Part shown: piece by piece, positions 42,205 through 51,393 of the stretch
How the letters are laid out: every line of letters starts with the position of its first letter
Position numbering within the stretch: position 1 is the stretch's first letter
Source of the DNA: Alloiococcus otitis ATCC 51267
GTDB lineage: Bacteria > Bacillota > Bacilli > Lactobacillales > Carnobacteriaceae_A
Reading direction: 5' to 3'
Length of the DNA stretch: 64,000 nucleotides
Assembly (NCBI RefSeq): GCF_000315445.1
Contig: NZ_JH992958.1
Coordinates: 323,571-387,570, forward strand
Position numbers and translations under genes: made by a program
The notes under the pieces: generated by a model
What the model was told of the DNA's origin: nothing
The model's database searches: none
What the model saw: the letters and a program-made list of their open reading frames with translations, nothing else

Positions 42205-43728
42205 ATGTCAGGACAAGGCTTTACTTGGATCGATTTGGTAATTTTAATTGTCTACCTAATCTTCGTCCTATTTTTCGGTAATTACTTTGCTAAGAAAGAA
42301 ATGATTGGGAAGGAATTCTTCAAAAGCGATGGGACGGTACCCTGGTATGTAACCTCCGTTTCCATCTTTGCAACCTTGCTCAGTCCGATTTCCTTCCTGT
42401 CTTTACCGGGTAACTCCTTCGGGGGAACATGGATCTTGTGGTTCGCCCAATTAGGGATGATTATTGCTATCCCAATTGCCATAGCCTTCTTCCTCCCAGT
42501 CTTTGCCAAGTTGGATATTGACACGGCTTATGACTACTTGGAGCGACGGTTTGACAATAGAGGCCTCCGGGTGGTTTCGGCTATTATCTTTATCATCTAC
42601 CAAATCGGTCGGATGTCCATCATTATCTACCTACCTTCTATTACCTTGGCGGAATTAACCGGTTTGAATGTCAACATTTTGATCATTGCCATGGGTGCCA
42701 TTGCCATCTTCTACTCTTACACCGGCGGGCTTAAGTCAGTCCTCTTCTCCGACTTTGTCCAAGGGATTATCGTCTTGGTTGGGGTCACCCTCTCTTTAAT
42801 CATCTTGATTAACGGGATTGACGGCGGTGTGGGCACCATTGCCGAAACCTTGGCCGACGGGAAATTTATTGCGCCTGATGAACAATGGTTTTCACCAACC
42901 ATCTTTGAAGATACTGTCTTCCTCGTCTTCGTCGGAGCTGGGATGAATACCTTGACCCAATACATATCCAGTCAAGATATTGTCCAACGTTTTACCACCA
43001 CCACTAATACTAAAGACCTGACTAAAATGATGCTAACCAATGGGGTTCTTTCCCTCTTTATTGCTACTATTCTCTTTTTGATTGGAACTGGTCTGTTTAT
43101 CTTTTACGGCCAAGCAGGAATTGCTAGTGGCATGGACCAGGACTTGGCTTACGGCTACTTTATCGCCTACCAATTGCCAATTGGAGTAACTGGGGTCTTG
43201 TTGGCAGCCATCTTTGCAGCTTCTCAGTCTACCTTGTCAACTGGCTTGAACTCAGTGGCAACTTCGGTAGCCTTGGATATTGTGGAAGTCTTTGACACCA
43301 AGGGCAAATATGACTACAAAAGTAAAACCAAAATTGCCCGTGGCGTTACCATTGTGGTCGGCCTCTTTGCTATAGTGGTCTCCATGATCATGGTCCAATC
43401 GAATATTGTCTCTGCCTATGAATGGTTTAATGGCTTTGTTGGTCTAGTCCTCGGTGTCCTCGGTGGGGTCTTTGCCCTTGGTATCTTTACCAAACGCGGT
43501 AATGCAGTAGGTGCCTACATCGGCTTCCTTGTTTCGGCTGTGGTGATGATTATCATCGAATTTGTTATCCCTGAAGAAATCAATATCAGTATTTGGGCTA
43601 ACTCCCTAGTTTCGATCATCGTAGCCTTTGTTGCTGGTTACTTGGGCTCTGTTATTTACTCAGCTATCTCAAGCAAGGATTCTAAACGTGAAGACTACTC
43701 TTCTATCCTAGACTTTAACAAAAACTAA
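42205..43728 (+). CDS. Sodium:solute symporter, probable sialic acid importer
   Basis: A ~507-residue SSS-family symporter with 13 or more helices. Hallmarks are LLSPISFLSLPGNSFGGTW, YTGGLKSVLFSDFVQG and AASQSTLSTGLNSVATSVALDI (Na+ site). Encoded between nanA and the ROK kinase, it is most simply the Neu5Ac uptake system (SiaT/NanT-like SSS), by context. The start at 42205 is chosen because GGGG lies 8 nt before it; a TTG two codons earlier is the alternative. Confidence 0.88.
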   Translation: MSGQGFTWIDLVILIVYLIFVLFFGNYFAKKEMIGKEFFKSDGTVPWYVTSVSIFATLLSPISFLSLPGNSFGGTWILWFAQLGMIIAIPIAIAFFLPVFAKLDIDTAYDYLERRFDNRGLRVVSAIIFIIYQIGRMSIIIYLPSITLAELTGLNVNILIIAMGAIAIFYSYTGGLKSVLFSDFVQGIIVLVGVTLSLIILINGIDGGVGTIAETLADGKFIAPDEQWFSPTIFEDTVFLVFVGAGMNTLTQYISSQDIVQRFTTTTNTKDLTKMMLTNGVLSLFIATILFLIGTGLFIFYGQAGIASGMDQDLAYGYFIAYQLPIGVTGVLLAAIFAASQSTLSTGLNSVATSVALDIVEVFDTKGKYDYKSKTKIARGVTIVVGLFAIVVSMIMVQSNIVSAYEWFNGFVGLVLGVLGGVFALGIFTKRGNAVGAYIGFLVSAVVMIIIEFVIPEEINISIWANSLVSIIVAFVAGYLGSVIYSAISSKDSKREDYSSILDFNKN

Positions 43729-43746
43729 ATAAGCAAAAGTATGGAG

Positions 43747-43785
43747 ACCGTATTAGCTGTTGGAAGGTGGCTAATGCGGTTTCTT
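43747..43785 (+). terminator. Intercistronic hairpin within the nan operon
   Basis: ACCGTATTAGC / GCTAATGCGGT followed by TTCTTT, between transporter and kinase genes; likely a partial terminator or mRNA processing/stability element. Confidence 0.5.
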
Positions 43786-43798
43786 TAAGGAGGAAAAT

Positions 43799-44680
43799 AT
43801 GAAGGCAATCTGTGTAGATATTGGTGGGACCGCCATCAAGTATGGCATTTTAAGCCAAGATAGACCCGAAGCTCAAGTTGAAATCCAGGCAAAGGGCAGC
43901 CAAAATTTGGACCCCAAGAGTCTGGGTGGCCCCAATGTGCCCAGCTTTGTATTTGACCTGGTCCAAGACTATGTGGATGACAGTATTGACTTTATCGGCA
44001 TCTCGTCAGCTGGGGTGGTGGATGTCCAAGCAGGGGTTATCCAATCAGCCAATGAAAATATTCCAAACTATGCTGGGGTGAAGCTGAAAGAAGAATTACA
44101 AGGCTTGACTGACAAGCCTGTTTTTGTCGACAATGATGTCAATTGTGCCAGTCTGGCTGAATATAAGCAGGGGCATGCCAAATCTGCTGAAGTCGCTCTA
44201 ACCTTGACCCTTGGTACTGGGGTTGGGGGTGGCTTAATTTACCAAGGCCAAGTATTCCGCGGGGCCCACTCGGCAGCCATGGAAGTGGGCTACCTCCCTT
44301 TAAAAGATGGGAGTTTTGAAGACCTGGCTTCGGTGACAGGTCTAATCAAACGCTGTGAAGCTCGATTAGGGCAAGAAGGTTTGGAGGGTAAGACCATTTT
44401 TGACCTAGCCTTGAAGGAGGGCAACACGGTCTGTTTAGAAGAGATCGACCGGCTAGTGGACTATTTGACAGACGGTCTGCAAGTCTTATGTCTGAGTCTG
44501 GACCCGGACATGGTCATCCTAGGGGGAGGGGTCATGGCCCAAGCCGACTACCTTATTCCCCGTATTCAAGACAGTTTGGACCAAAAAGTAAACCGGCCTC
44601 TAACAGTTAAGCCGGCCAAGTATTTAAATGATGCTGGCATTCTGGGGGCCTTTTTTACCGGCCTGGCCCAGCTGGGTTAG
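43799..44680 (+). CDS. nanK: ROK family kinase, probable N-acetylmannosamine kinase
   Basis: A 293-residue ROK kinase: phosphate-1 motif VDIGGTAIKYG, VFVDNDVNCASLAE (catalytic Asp ~112), LGTGVGGGLIYQG, and the C-terminal MVILGGGVMAQ. The usual ROK zinc motif (C-x-C-G-x2-G-C) is absent; GHSAAMEVGYLPL-like sequence (here AHSAAMEVGYLPL) leads straight on. Within the nan operon it most likely phosphorylates ManNAc. Overlap-free, 10 bp before the regulator gene. Confidence 0.85.
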   Translation: MKAICVDIGGTAIKYGILSQDRPEAQVEIQAKGSQNLDPKSLGGPNVPSFVFDLVQDYVDDSIDFIGISSAGVVDVQAGVIQSANENIPNYAGVKLKEELQGLTDKPVFVDNDVNCASLAEYKQGHAKSAEVALTLTLGTGVGGGLIYQGQVFRGAHSAAMEVGYLPLKDGSFEDLASVTGLIKRCEARLGQEGLEGKTIFDLALKEGNTVCLEEIDRLVDYLTDGLQVLCLSLDPDMVILGGGVMAQADYLIPRIQDSLDQKVNRPLTVKPAKYLNDAGILGAFFTGLAQLG

Positions 44681-44690
44681 GAGGAGAGTT

Positions 44691-45515
44691 ATGTTTAAGC
44701 CAGACAAGTACGAACTGAACCTGGTCTCAACAATTGAAGGCCTGTATGAAAGTTTTACCCCAAATGAAAAAAAGCTGGCCAAGTATTTTTTAAAGCAACC
44801 AGGCCATGACTGCCTGTCATCCCGCCAGGTGGCTGACCAGGTCCAGGTTTCCGAGTCTAGCCTGTCCCGCTTTGCCCAAAAGTGTGGTTACTCGGGCTAC
44901 AGGGAGTTTATCTACCACTACAAGGCAGCCATCAACCGCCAGGACCTGGACCAGAAAAATACTGACTTAAGCCACCTAGTGGTAGACACCTACCAGGATA
45001 TCTTGGCCAAGTCCTTTTCTATGGTGGATGTGGCCCAGATTAAGCGGATTTGCAAGTATATTAAAGCTGCTGACCTAATTTATGTTTATGGTTTAGGTAA
45101 TTCCGCTGCTTGTGCCGATGAATTTAAATTCCGCTTTATGCGGTTTGGCTGCCCAGTCCTGTCTGAGTCCAACCACCACACCATGAAAATCCAGGCTGCT
45201 TCTATGAACCCGAGCCATCTTTTAGTGGGAATTACCATTTCGGCCAAGACCCGGGAAGTCATGGAGGCCTTACAAGTGGCTAAGGGAAGGGGAGCTAAGA
45301 CGGTTTTGATCACCTCAAACAATGACCAGACCTTCCAAGACTTTTGCGATGAAGTTCTCTTGGTGGCTGTTAAAAAGCACCTAGATGAAGGTCGGCTGAT
45401 TTCACCTCAATTTCCAGTCTTGATTATGTTGGACTTACTCTTTGCCTACTATTACCAAGATAATAATGCGACCTATAACCAGACCATTGCCCCCTTCAAG
45501 GACTTGCAGGACTAA
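44691..45515 (+). CDS. MurR/RpiR family transcriptional regulator
   Basis: A 274-residue regulator. An N-terminal helix-turn-helix (residues ~1-75: LSSRQVADQVQVSESSLSRF, AQKCGYSGYREF) is followed by a SIS sugar-phosphate domain (IYVYGLGNSAACADEFKFRF, VGITISAKTREVMEAL). As last gene of the nan operon it probably senses ManNAc-6-P or GlcNAc-6-P and controls the operon; the inverted repeat at 40489 is a candidate target. In the SIS domain the usual Ser-rich loop reads ISAKT. Start ATG 44691 after GAGGAGAG. Confidence 0.87.
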   Translation: MFKPDKYELNLVSTIEGLYESFTPNEKKLAKYFLKQPGHDCLSSRQVADQVQVSESSLSRFAQKCGYSGYREFIYHYKAAINRQDLDQKNTDLSHLVVDTYQDILAKSFSMVDVAQIKRICKYIKAADLIYVYGLGNSAACADEFKFRFMRFGCPVLSESNHHTMKIQAASMNPSHLLVGITISAKTREVMEALQVAKGRGAKTVLITSNNDQTFQDFCDEVLLVAVKKHLDEGRLISPQFPVLIMLDLLFAYYYQDNNATYNQTIAPFKDLQD

Positions 45516-45552
45516 CATGATTGCTTGCTTCAGGTAAAAATGAAATGTTTGC

Positions 45553-45582
45553 TTGACCCAGCTATTGAGACAAGCTTATAAT
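45553..45582 (+). promoter_or_regulatory. Promoter of the polysaccharide deacetylase gene
   Basis: TTGACC, 18-nt spacer and a perfect TATAAT (45577-45582). Confidence 0.75.
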
Positions 45583-45629
45583 AAAAATGTCTGGATACCG
45601 ATCTGCTTGGTCTTAGAATGGAGTTCCTG

Positions 45630-47069
45630 ATGAAAAAATCAACTGTCTTAACCCTTGTCCTTGCCTTTGTAGCCCTCATTTTACTAGCTTGTTCTCAAAA
45701 GCCCTCCCAAAATTCCTTCCAGCCCAAGGAGGCCAATGTCACCCAAAACCAGGCCTTAGTGGAAGAATCCCGGTATCCGGGAATTGGAATTAGTAAGGAA
45801 GAAATTCATGGGGACTATGACAACCAATTCATCAGCTACCCTGTTTTTGAAGAAGACCAATTGAACCAGGATATGGAAGACTTTATCCAGGATAAGAAGG
45901 ATAACTACCAGGCCTTAGCGGACGACTTAGACCTAGAAAACCATGGCCTGACCCAGGATGACAAGCTCTACCATAATATATCCTTTACCGTCCACCCAGT
46001 TACTGAGAGTGTCTATAGTCTGGTTTTTGACACTTTTATCCGGTCCAACAAGACCAACCCGGAAACCCATGTCCAGCCCTTGATGGTGGATACAAAAACA
46101 GGGACTTGGCTAGAAGTAGCGGACTATTTCACTGACCAGGGGCGAAGGCAATTTGAAGACTTGGTCAAAAGGAAACTAGAAGAGGATTTAGGCCAGTATT
46201 TTTTTGAAGAGTTTTTTGAGGAAAAAAGAGCAGATGGGTCTTTTTACCAGGCTGTTTATTTCACTGACCATTCCATTGTCGTCCAGTTTCCCCAATATGA
46301 GATCGCAGCCGGTGCCGCAGGAGCCCCGAAAGTTAGCCTAGGCCAGGGCCAAGTCAAGGCCTTTTTAAATGACCAAGGGCACTCCCTCCTAGACCAAACA
46401 TCTCCTGATTTAGACATGGATGGAGACAAGGACTCGAAAGCTTTAGCCCGGGAGGGAGCAGAAGATCAAGACCAGGAAGAGGAAATTTTAGACCAGGAAG
46501 AAGAAGGTAAAAAGCTGGTGGCCTTTACCTTTGACGACGGTCCCCATCCAGAGTATACTGACCAAATCTTGGCTATTTTAGACCAGTATGATGCCAAAGG
46601 GACTTTCTTTATGCTAGGGAATAGCGTGGATTTTTACCCCGATGTCGCTAAGCGGGTGGCGGCAGCTGGTCACGAAATTGGCAACCATTCTTTTAGCCAC
46701 CCTGACTTGACCACCCTTGGCAGTAGCCAGGTCCAATTTGAAATTTCAGAAGGTGACCGGGCCATTGAAACAGCGACGGGGCAAGTCCCTAAGTACTACC
46801 GGCCACCTTATGGGGCCCATAATAGCTTGGTAGATGACTTGGCCCAAAAGCCGGCCATCTTGTGGGATGTGGATACCCTAGACTGGCAGTCCAGAGACCC
46901 CCAGGCTATCTTGTTGAAAGTCCAGGAAGAAACGTCTGACGGGGCTATTATCCTTATGCACGACATCCACCAGACCACTATCGAAGGCTTCCGCCTGTCG
47001 ATTGACTACCTAGCCGACCAAGGATACGAGTTTGGCACTGTCAGTGAAGTCTTAGCCCAAAGGGAATAA
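45630..47069 (+). CDS. Polysaccharide (peptidoglycan) deacetylase lipoprotein
   Basis: A 479-residue lipoprotein: signal peptide MKKSTVLTLVLAFVALILLA ending LLAC (Cys ~21). Residues ~55-245 form a DUF4163/DUF3298 (PdaC/RsiV-like) domain. An acidic linker rich in Asp/Glu/Gln follows, then a NodB deacetylase domain with all catalytic motifs: TFDDGPHPEYT, HEIGNHSFSHPDL, RPPYGAHN, DVDTLDW and LMHDIH. It probably removes acetyl groups from cell-wall sugars, giving lysozyme resistance. Start ATG 45630 is preceded by GGAG; an upstream ATG lacks a ribosome binding site. Confidence 0.88.
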   Translation: MKKSTVLTLVLAFVALILLACSQKPSQNSFQPKEANVTQNQALVEESRYPGIGISKEEIHGDYDNQFISYPVFEEDQLNQDMEDFIQDKKDNYQALADDLDLENHGLTQDDKLYHNISFTVHPVTESVYSLVFDTFIRSNKTNPETHVQPLMVDTKTGTWLEVADYFTDQGRRQFEDLVKRKLEEDLGQYFFEEFFEEKRADGSFYQAVYFTDHSIVVQFPQYEIAAGAAGAPKVSLGQGQVKAFLNDQGHSLLDQTSPDLDMDGDKDSKALAREGAEDQDQEEEILDQEEEGKKLVAFTFDDGPHPEYTDQILAILDQYDAKGTFFMLGNSVDFYPDVAKRVAAAGHEIGNHSFSHPDLTTLGSSQVQFEISEGDRAIETATGQVPKYYRPPYGAHNSLVDDLAQKPAILWDVDTLDWQSRDPQAILLKVQEETSDGAIILMHDIHQTTIEGFRLSIDYLADQGYEFGTVSEVLAQRE

Positions 47070-47115
47070 TGTTGTGGAAAGACTAGATAAGTTAGTTATA
47101 TAAAAATAATAGTTC

Positions 47116-47150
47116 AAAGGATTAACTGGGGACTTCAGTTAATCCTTTTT
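47116..47150 (+). terminator. Terminator of the deacetylase gene
   Basis: AAAGGATTAACT / AGTTAATCCTTTTT, a perfect stem with T-run. Confidence 0.85.
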
Positions 47151-47358
47151 GAGTCTTGGAGGATGGAAAGACTTGGGTGTATTTTGAACGTTTAATAGAG
47201 GCTTGGCGACTTTTGGCCAGTGAGTGAAGCAAGCTGTAAGAAAATTTAAAAATTTTTCTTTTGTCCTTTTTGTCCCCTCTAAAGTAGGTTAAACTATGTT
47301 AGAATGGTTTCATTCAGTAACAATGACTCGCTTTTAAGAAAGATAGGAGATTCTCGCA

Positions 47359-48573
47359 ATGAAAAATTCGCGAAGCCCGCAACGGATTGACTATAGTATT
47401 ATCTTTCCTGTTTTAATTCTCTGTATTATCGGGATTGTCACCCTTTATGCGACGACCGTCCATATTCAAGGGGAAGATCTGACCGTCACCTTAAGGCAGT
47501 TGGGCTGGCTAGTGATTGGGGCAGTCGCAGCTGGTTTATTGCTCTTGGTGGACTCTGAGAAATTGTGGAAAGCAACCCCATATGTTTACGGTTTTGCCTT
47601 GTTACTGTTAATTGCCACCCTTCTTTTTTATGACCGACAATTGGCAGCCAGTGCCGGGGCTAGACGGTGGATTAGTATTCCAGGGATTGGGATGACCATC
47701 CAGTCGACTGAATTCGTTAAAATTCCCTTTATCCTCATGCTGTCCAAGGTGGTAACGGAACACAACCATAAGTACAAGATCCATACCAACAAGTCAGATT
47801 TTTTCTTATTGGGTAAAATTATTCTTTACACAGCTCCGCCCTTGTTCTTAGTCTTAATGCAACCCGACTTAGGAACAGGGTTGGCCTTTGCTGCCATAGC
47901 AGCTGGGATTGTTCTCTTGTCCGGTATTCGCTGGCGTATCTTGCTCCCTATTATTATTTTTATCCTGGTCTTTGGGGTAGGCTTTGTCCTTTTAGTCATC
48001 TACCAAAGAGACTTTCTCGTTGATGTCTTAGGCTTCCATGAATACCAATTCAGACGGATTGATACCTGGCTCAACCCCCATCAAGACATGAGTTCCTACA
48101 GTTATCAAGTGACCCAGGCCTTTAAGGCAATTGGGTCTGGCGGGATTATCGGTAAGGGCTTTGGTGTGTCTGAAGTCTATGTTCCAGTCCGGGAATCGGA
48201 CATGATTATCGCCTCCATTGCTGAGATGTTTGGTTTTGTGGGGACTTCTATCGTTATTTTTGTCTATTTCCTACTCATCTACAACATGGTCAAGGTTATT
48301 TTTGATATCCGGAATGAATTCTATTCCTATATTGCGACTGGGATTATTATGATGATCGTCTTTCACATTTTAGAAAATATCGGCATGAATATTGGCTTGA
48401 TGCCTTTGACTGGGATCCCCCTCCCCTTTATTTCCCAAGGTGGGTCGGCTTTGGTCGGCAACTTACTCGGGGTCGGTCTCATTATGTCGATGAAGTTCCA
48501 CCACAAGTCTCATTATTATTCAGGGGAGAGACGGTCCCGCTACCGGTTAAAAAATAGACCAGGCAAAGAATGA
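47359..48573 (+). CDS. rodA: SEDS glycosyltransferase RodA
   Basis: A 404-residue SEDS protein with ten predicted helices. GARRWISIPGIGMTIQSTEFVKIPFIL and QPDLGTGLAFAAI (catalytic Asp region) are present, with SQGGSALVGNLLGVGLIMSM at the end. It polymerises lipid II into glycan with a class B PBP. RodA rather than FtsW by the short loop and basic tail, with an FtsW-like paralogue just downstream; the assignment within the family is by similarity of flavour. Its 5' gap (47151-47358) holds no clear element beyond AT-rich promoter-like sequence. Confidence 0.82.
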   Translation: MKNSRSPQRIDYSIIFPVLILCIIGIVTLYATTVHIQGEDLTVTLRQLGWLVIGAVAAGLLLLVDSEKLWKATPYVYGFALLLLIATLLFYDRQLAASAGARRWISIPGIGMTIQSTEFVKIPFILMLSKVVTEHNHKYKIHTNKSDFFLLGKIILYTAPPLFLVLMQPDLGTGLAFAAIAAGIVLLSGIRWRILLPIIIFILVFGVGFVLLVIYQRDFLVDVLGFHEYQFRRIDTWLNPHQDMSSYSYQVTQAFKAIGSGGIIGKGFGVSEVYVPVRESDMIIASIAEMFGFVGTSIVIFVYFLLIYNMVKVIFDIRNEFYSYIATGIIMMIVFHILENIGMNIGLMPLTGIPLPFISQGGSALVGNLLGVGLIMSMKFHHKSHYYSGERRSRYRLKNRPGKE

Positions 48574-48591
48574 AATTAAAGGAAGAGTGTC

Positions 48592-49767
48592 ATGATTCAG
48601 GGAATTAAAAACCGCTATAAATTAATGGATAAATACCTCCTCTTTGCCTACCTGGTCATGGTGATCTTTAGCATTATCATGGTCTTCAGTGCGAGTAGCT
48701 ATTCTGCCATGCAGTCCCAGGGCAACCCGGCCTACTACCTCATCCGCCAGGCTGTCCATGTGACCTTAAGCATTGTGATCATGGCGGTGACGGCTTCGAT
48801 TTCCTTGAAAAAAATTAACAACAAAAAAACGGTCATGGCTATTGTAGCAATGACAACCCTCTTGCTCCTCGCCGTCCTGGTCTTTGGTCGGGAAATCAAT
48901 GGGGCTAAAAGATGGATTCCCTTCCCCATCGTCAATATCCAGCCGGGTGAGATCGCCAAGGTGGTGGCGGTTTGGTACATGGCCTTTATCTTGTCCAAAC
49001 GGGAGACCTCCGATTTGTCTTCGTTTTTCGGGTCGATCAAAAAACCCCTCCTGATCATTTTGCTGATGGCAGCCCTCATCTTCTTCCAGCCGGATACCGG
49101 AACGACTGTCATTATCCTGGGAGCGGTGACCATTATGATCTTTGCTAGTGGGATCCCCATTAAGATTGGGCTAGGCTTCTCGGCTGCAGGGGTCGGCATA
49201 CTGGCTGGTCTCATGCTCTTGATCCGGCAATTTGGGGACAAACTCCCCCTCATCTCCGGCTACCGCTATGAACGTTTCCAAGCCTTTTGGGATCCCTTTT
49301 CCTTGGCTGACTCCCACGGTCTACAATTGGTTAACTCTTACTATGCCTTGAGCCGGGGCGGTCTTGGCGGAGTTGGCTTGGGTAACAGTATCCAAAAGAC
49401 TGGCTACCTCCCCTTTCCTTATACGGACTTTATCATCGCTATTGTTGGAGAAGAGTTAGGCTTTATTGGACTTTTGCTCGTCTTAGCCTGTTTTTCCTTG
49501 ATTGTTCTGCGGATATTCTTAATCGGCATCCACTCTAAAAAGGCCTTTCGTAGTCTTATCTGCTTTGGTATCGGCACTTTACTTGTCATCCAGTCCCTCT
49601 TTAATATCGGTGGGGTGGTTGGCCTCCTGCCTATTACCGGTTTGACCTTTCCCTTCTTAAGTTATGGGGGGTCGAGTTTGATGATTCTGTCCTTTGCCAT
49701 TGGCCTGGTCTTGAATGTGTCCACCCGCAACAACCACGACCGGCAAAAAAGTAAAGCCGAATCCTAG
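48592..49767 (+). CDS. SEDS glycosyltransferase FtsW/RodA
   Basis: A 391-residue second SEDS polymerase, 18 bp after the first. INGAKRWIPFPIVNIQPGEIAKVVAVWYMA, QPDTGTTVIILGAV and LPFPYTDFIIAIVGEELGFIG are classical; the last segment and LPITGLTFPFLSYGGSSL favour FtsW. It would make septal peptidoglycan. GGAAGAG ribosome binding site and ATG 48592. Tandem rodA-ftsW arrangements are seen in some Lactobacillales. Confidence 0.83.
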   Translation: MIQGIKNRYKLMDKYLLFAYLVMVIFSIIMVFSASSYSAMQSQGNPAYYLIRQAVHVTLSIVIMAVTASISLKKINNKKTVMAIVAMTTLLLLAVLVFGREINGAKRWIPFPIVNIQPGEIAKVVAVWYMAFILSKRETSDLSSFFGSIKKPLLIILLMAALIFFQPDTGTTVIILGAVTIMIFASGIPIKIGLGFSAAGVGILAGLMLLIRQFGDKLPLISGYRYERFQAFWDPFSLADSHGLQLVNSYYALSRGGLGGVGLGNSIQKTGYLPFPYTDFIIAIVGEELGFIGLLLVLACFSLIVLRIFLIGIHSKKAFRSLICFGIGTLLVIQSLFNIGGVVGLLPITGLTFPFLSYGGSSLMILSFAIGLVLNVSTRNNHDRQKSKAES

Positions 49768-49827
49768 CTAGGTCTTGAAGCTTGGGATAACTGGCCTTCA
49801 GTGAGTCTCGAAATCTTTAAAATAGGA

Positions 49828-49856
49828 TTGAAAAGCCTGGCTCGATTTGCTATGAT
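49828..49856 (+). promoter_or_regulatory. Promoter of the uracil permease gene
   Basis: TTGAAA (49828-49833), 17 nt, TATGAT (49851-49856). Confidence 0.75.
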
Positions 49857-49862
49857 GGCCTA

Positions 49863-49999
49863 GGTGAAAAAATCAGCATAGCTTGGACTGGCCTCCAGGT
49901 AGAGGAGACTCCCGAGCATTTGTAAGGTTCATTGCCCAGCAATGGCCTTCTTTTTTTGTGCATTTTATCCCCCAATTTTTAAGTAAAGGATGGATAAAT
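49863..49999 (+). promoter_or_regulatory. Leader with candidate attenuator before the uracil permease
   Basis: A ~137-nt leader. The hairpin CATTG-CCCAG-CAATG, followed by GCCTTCTTTTTTT (about 49931-49958), looks like an intrinsic terminator ahead of the start codon. Upstream, GGCCTCCAGGTAGAGGAGACTCC could form competing pairs. The gene suggests pyrimidine control, yet the standard PyrR loop sequence is not clearly present. Confidence 0.5.
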
Positions 50000-51301
50000 G
50001 TGGAAAGTAAGCAAGCAGGACTCATCTTAGATGTCTATGACAAGCCGTCAACTGGCAAGGGGTTATTGCTCAGTATCCAGCACATTTTTGCCATGTTTGG
50101 GGCCACTATTTTAGTCCCCTTGGTGGTTGGTCTTCCGGTTTCGGTTGCCCTCTTTGCCAGTGGGGTAGGGACCTTGGTTTACCAGTTTTTGACCCAGCAA
50201 AAGGTGCCGGTCTATTTGGGGTCATCATTTGCCTATATTTCGGCCATGCAAATTGCTATCCAGCAGATGGGTGGGGACTTGTCTGCCTCCCAGACTGGGA
50301 TTATTTTGACCGGTTTGGCCTATGTCTTGATTGCTGGTCTTATCGCCGTCTTTGGAACTGACTGGCTCAACCGGATCATGCCGCCGATTGTAATTGGCCC
50401 GATGATTATGGTGATCGGGCTCGGCTTGTCGGCTACTGCCATTGAAAACTCAGGCCTTGTCACTGGGGGATCTTGGCGGGAGATCTTAGTGGCCCTAGTC
50501 ACCTTTTTAGTCACTGCCTTTGTCAATACCAGGGCCAAGGGTTTTATGAAAATTATCCCCTTCTTGGTAGGTGTAGTGGCTGGTTATCTATTGTCCGTCT
50601 TCTTAGGCTTGGTTGACTTTAGTCCGGTGCTAGAAGCGGAATGGTTTGCCCTACCTGATTTTTACTTCCCCTTTGAGACACAAGCCTTTCACTCCTATGA
50701 CCTTTATTTTGGTCCTGAAACCTGGGCTATCCTCCCCCTTGTTTTGGCCACTGCTGCTGAACACGTCGGAGACCATGCTATGCTAGGTGAAATTTGTAAG
50801 AAGGATTTTATCGACGATCCCGGCTTGACCCGGACCTTGATGGGGGACGGTCTGGCGACAGCCCTATCTGCCTTCTTTGGTGGACCGGCCAATACCACTT
50901 ACGGGGAAAATGTAGGGGTTATTGGCATGACCCGGATTGCCTCGGTTTCGGTTGTCCGCAATGCGGCAATACTAGCCGTCATTATTTCCTTCCTGGGCAA
51001 GTTTACAGCTTTGATTTCCACCATCCCTGACCCTGTTCTAGGGGGCATGTCTATCATTCTCTACGGGGTGATTGCAAGTTCCGGACTCAAGGTGATGATT
51101 GAAGACCGAACTGACTTCAATAAGCCTCGCAATTTAATCATAGCCAGTGCCATGTTAGTGATCGGTATTGGTGGGGCAGTTTTGGACATTGGTCTTGTGA
51201 CCTTGTCAGGGACCGTCCTTAGTGCCTTGGTCGGGATTGTCCTCAACCTTATCCTGCCCAAAGACCAGGACTTCCAAGGCGACTACTTAAAAGACAAGTA
51301 A
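50000..51301 (+). CDS. Uracil/xanthine permease family protein (probable UraA/PyrP)
   Basis: A 433-residue NCS2 nucleobase transporter with 14 membrane spans expected. LLLSIQHIFAMFGATILVPLVVGLP, the QH motif, ATAAEHVGDHAMLGE (substrate-site Glu) and FGGPANTTYGENVGVIGMTR are the uracil-permease signatures. Import of uracil in symport with protons or sodium is expected. The start is GTG 50000, ten bases after AAAGGA; the ~40 upstream codons in frame are leader. Confidence 0.88.
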   Translation: MESKQAGLILDVYDKPSTGKGLLLSIQHIFAMFGATILVPLVVGLPVSVALFASGVGTLVYQFLTQQKVPVYLGSSFAYISAMQIAIQQMGGDLSASQTGIILTGLAYVLIAGLIAVFGTDWLNRIMPPIVIGPMIMVIGLGLSATAIENSGLVTGGSWREILVALVTFLVTAFVNTRAKGFMKIIPFLVGVVAGYLLSVFLGLVDFSPVLEAEWFALPDFYFPFETQAFHSYDLYFGPETWAILPLVLATAAEHVGDHAMLGEICKKDFIDDPGLTRTLMGDGLATALSAFFGGPANTTYGENVGVIGMTRIASVSVVRNAAILAVIISFLGKFTALISTIPDPVLGGMSIILYGVIASSGLKVMIEDRTDFNKPRNLIIASAMLVIGIGGAVLDIGLVTLSGTVLSALVGIVLNLILPKDQDFQGDYLKDK

Positions 51302-51313
51302 ATAAAGAAGGGT

Positions 51314-51338
51314 GGCTGGCTGTTGGGCCAGCCTTTTT
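51314..51338 (+). terminator. Terminator of the uracil permease gene
   Basis: GGCTGGC / GCCAGCC with TTTTT behind. Confidence 0.85.
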
Positions 51339-51363
51339 AATTGAAAATAATTGAAGAAAGTCC

Positions 51364-51392
51364 TTGACTTCATCCTAGCCTTCCTATACAAT
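51364..51392 (+). promoter_or_regulatory. Promoter of rpoBC
   Basis: TTGACT (51364-51369), 17 nt, TACAAT (51387-51392). Confidence 0.8.
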
Positions 51393-51393
51393 G

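Noticed and set aside
47359..49767. Tandem rodA/ftsW as a novel sporulation or division cassette
   Set aside because: Adjacent SEDS genes occur in ordinary genomes of the order and no partner PBP or sporulation gene is near.
49883..49999. Extended uracil permease start at 49883
   Set aside because: That stretch is leader RNA containing a terminator-like hairpin; GTG 50000 has a ribosome binding site and gives the usual N-terminus.
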